Shown here piece by piece: positions 61,884 through 64,000 of a DNA stretch of 64,000 bases. The notes under the pieces were generated by a model that worked only from the letters and a program-made list of their open reading frames with translations, did no database searches and had not been told where the DNA came from. Positions within the stretch are counted from its first letter, which is position 1. Each line of letters starts with the position of its first letter. The position numbers and the translations under genes are program-made. The stretch is taken from the NCBI RefSeq assembly GCF_019399895.1, contig NC_091864.1, positions 12,316,001-12,380,000 on the forward strand, given 5' to 3'. Source of the stretch: Cardiocondyla obscurior (taxonomy: Eukaryota; Arthropoda; Insecta; Hymenoptera; Formicidae).

Positions 61884-63741
61884 TTACTTAGAGGCTATTT
61901 GCGCTGTGATGTTCTTGAGTTGTTGTTTATATATTTCTGCTTCCTTCTCTTTTTCTTGCAATTGCTTACGATACTCTGCAGCTTGTCTTCGCGCTTCTGC
62001 TAATTGTCTATTTAGTACCACTATATCCGTTACTGGTTCGCTGCTTTCCGTATTTTCTTCTGTAATTTCTTCTATATCGTCATCGAATTGTAAAATTGTT
62101 GATTCCACAATTTTTGCTGGAGAACTCGCAACTTTCTGAAATATCAAAATCGTATATTTATTTATATTTTTTTTGTCTGCTGTTAATTTATATTTTTTAT
62201 CTAAAATAAAGGTAATTTTACTTCTCTTATCGAAACGGAATTCTTGATTTCTGCAACGGTAGATATTGTTGAAGTGTTAGACACCAATAATTTTGCTGCT
62301 TTATCTACGGCAGATTTTTTCAAAATATTTGGACTCCGTGATGTGATGTTGTTTAAATTTGGATTCGATAGTTTTGATTGAAGTTGATCTGTTCTAATTG
62401 TTATAACTTTTCTCGAAGCTCCTTTCCGCGAAGCAACTTGAAGACGTTTAATTGATGAACCACCTTTTGTCAAATTCAAAGCAATTTTTCCAGCTTCTGT
62501 AAATAAAATAAATTATTTTATAATAATGTGTAAATTTTGATATTAATAATTTTTTAATTATTTTGAATATATGTACGAAAGCGAACCTGTTAGAACTACT
62601 GTCCTTCCACTTTCCATTGCCTTTTCTACAATAGACGATTCCTCGTCCACAGGTATCATTCTGATTCCATGTGCTTCTAATAACCTAAACTGTTTGCCTA
62701 TAGACATAATGTCTTTATGTTTTTTACTATTCATGATGTTATTTGCATTAATCATCTCAACATCTTCCATGTCTTTATCCTGTTCACCATCTGTGTTGTT
62801 TGGTGATACAGAAATTTGTTGAAAGATTAATTTTTGTTTTTTCTCCAATTGCGCTAAAAATTATAATTGAATACTCAAAATGCAGTTTAAAGTACAAGAA
62901 TAAAATATTAATTATAAGGAAAAATATGTTGTAACATTTACCTTGAGAAAATTTACGTTTACGTGGAGACTGTTGCTGTATTATTTCAAACTTCTGTTCT
63001 TCTTCGTGTAGTATTGAACTTTTGCTATTATTCTCTGCCTCTAATTGTACTAAATTATTTGTAGCTACTTCTAATTCTGCAGAGTTAGCTTGACTCTGTT
63101 GATGAGGTGAAATTAACACTCTCTCCTGTTGCAATATGTTCACTAGATCTAACCTATCATGTTCTACTGCAAGACTGATTGGTGTTTTTTCAAATTTACT
63201 AGTTACAGTTATGTCAGCTCCGTGATCTAATAAAATGTGCATTACGTCAACATGTTCACGTTCCACTGCCCAATGCAGTGGAGTCATCTTTAACTGAAAA
63301 AAATTTCCTTACATTAGTCATCTTGTACAAGAACCCAATAAATCTGTTTGATAGCTCACCATGTCTCTGCTATTGACGTCTGCCCCATAATTAAGCAGTA
63401 ATTGTACCATGTGATGATGGCCCTCATATGCTGCCATGTGCAGCGGCGTTCTATCCACTTTTGTTCGAGCGTCTCTCGATATTCCTGCCCGAAGCAAAAC
63501 TTCGGCAGTTTCCATGTGATTATTTTGTGCAGCAAGGTGAAGCGCACTTGTCCCAAGCTAAACGATAATATATGTTTATTTTCGACAAATGGACAAAACT
63601 TACAAAAGATTTAAATCTTTCAGACAGTAAAATCCATACCCAGTCTGTGGTAAATGGTGCACCCCTGCACATGAGCTCGCGAACAGCCTCAGTATCACCA
63701 TTTTTTGCATTCTGTAAAAGCTGCTTGCCCAACTCCACCAT
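61884..63741 (-). CDS. GABPB: GA-binding protein beta subunit (ankyrin-repeat partner of ETS factor GABPA)
   Basis: The regulatory subunit that joins the ETS protein GABP alpha to activate nuclear genes, including mitochondrial ones. Minus-strand coding exons: 63640-63741, 63360-63557, 62942-63293, 62587-62853, 62222-62496 and 61884-62135, joining in phase to 481 aa. The N-terminus MVELGKQLLQNAKNGD leads into ankyrin repeats with GAPFTTDWLGTSALHLAA, RTKVDRTPLHMAAYEGH and GADVNSRDMLKMTPLHWA, all diagnostic of GABPB. The middle is a divergent Ser/Lys-rich activation region with a GRTVVLTEAG motif. The C-terminus (RRQAAEYRKQLQEKEKEAE) is the leucine-zipper-like dimerisation segment. The start at 63741 is the first in-frame ATG; an acceptor-like AG near 63761 suggests the 5' UTR is spliced. 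The donor after 62587 is a weak GTTCGC. Confidence 0.93.
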
Positions 63742-64000
63742 AGTCGAAGCATCTTGTGGTCTTGAGTGAGAAGGGACATCGCAAGCCAAAAGACCCACCT
63801 AGTGCCAATCACACGCCATTAGACATTAACCACAGCTTCTTGTGAGATCAGAAAATATTCCTTACACAGCTCTGCATATTGAGTACTTACTGGAATGAGA
63901 GTCTCAGCATCCAAACCCTCAATATCATTGGCACATATGCCTTCCTGGACCGATTGCATTCTTGAGTATCCAGCTCAATCCCCTTCATGCAGACAAGTTC
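63742..64000. other. Region upstream of the GABPB start codon
   Basis: This should contain the start of the GABPB leader and perhaps a 5' UTR intron. The frame upstream of the first ATG stays open but has no other in-frame ATG. No other feature is supported up to the window edge. Confidence 0.4.

Noticed and set aside
1..64000. CRISPR arrays, phage, bacterial operons or an intact autonomous transposon
   Set aside because: No spaced direct repeats, no bacterial gene order and no transposase or reverse transcriptase frame were seen on either strand.

Overview
The window is nuclear DNA of an insect, most probably a hymenopteran such as an ant. Genes have many short introns (50 to 800 bp, AT-rich, GT-AG), intergenic DNA is AT-rich, and promoters lie in CpG-rich islands. 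The tRNA-Tyr gene has an intron, and the proteins are closest in my memory to insect and vertebrate orthologues. The species call is an inference. No bacterial operon, CRISPR array, prophage or intact autonomous transposon was seen.

Layout, left to right. Positions 1-126 hold the 3' end of an unidentified + strand gene. tRNA-Arg(UCG) is at 386-458 and an intron-bearing tRNA-Tyr(GUA) at 1190-1282. A CpG island at about 2870-3830 probably holds the first exon of the next + strand gene. That gene is a 23-coding-exon ABCA-family lipid transporter (13581-25822, 1705 aa when spliced) with noncoding exons upstream. Its first coding intron holds a complete antisense gene, TPGS2 (15092-16144). From 25823 to about 31750 there is 3' UTR and AT-rich DNA. 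At 31754-32873 a minus-strand gene begins, with at least two alternative first exons; its product is not identified and its body is not visible. MOCS3/UBA4 (33214-35034, +) and GALT (35206-37493, -) are tail to tail. RSF1 (41440-56207, -) encodes an unusually large 3933-aa chromatin-remodelling protein with one 7-kb exon and a CpG-island promoter (about 55200-57370). A gene-poor stretch follows, with two GC-richer islands. The GABP beta subunit (61884-63741, -) closes the window.

The genes are unrelated housekeeping functions: lipid export, tubulin polyglutamylation, tRNA thiolation/molybdenum cofactor synthesis, galactose metabolism, nucleosome spacing and ETS-partnered transcription. I see no co-functional cluster. 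The most unusual material is structural: a palindromic MITE-like family with four copies, two further hairpin elements, a very short insertion with a 20-bp target-site duplication, a GC-AG intron in GALT beside a TA microsatellite, upstream ORFs on ABCA and RSF1, and the giant RSF1 exon with internal repeated motifs. All gene models were built by hand from splice signals and phase; none has been checked by alignment or transcript data.
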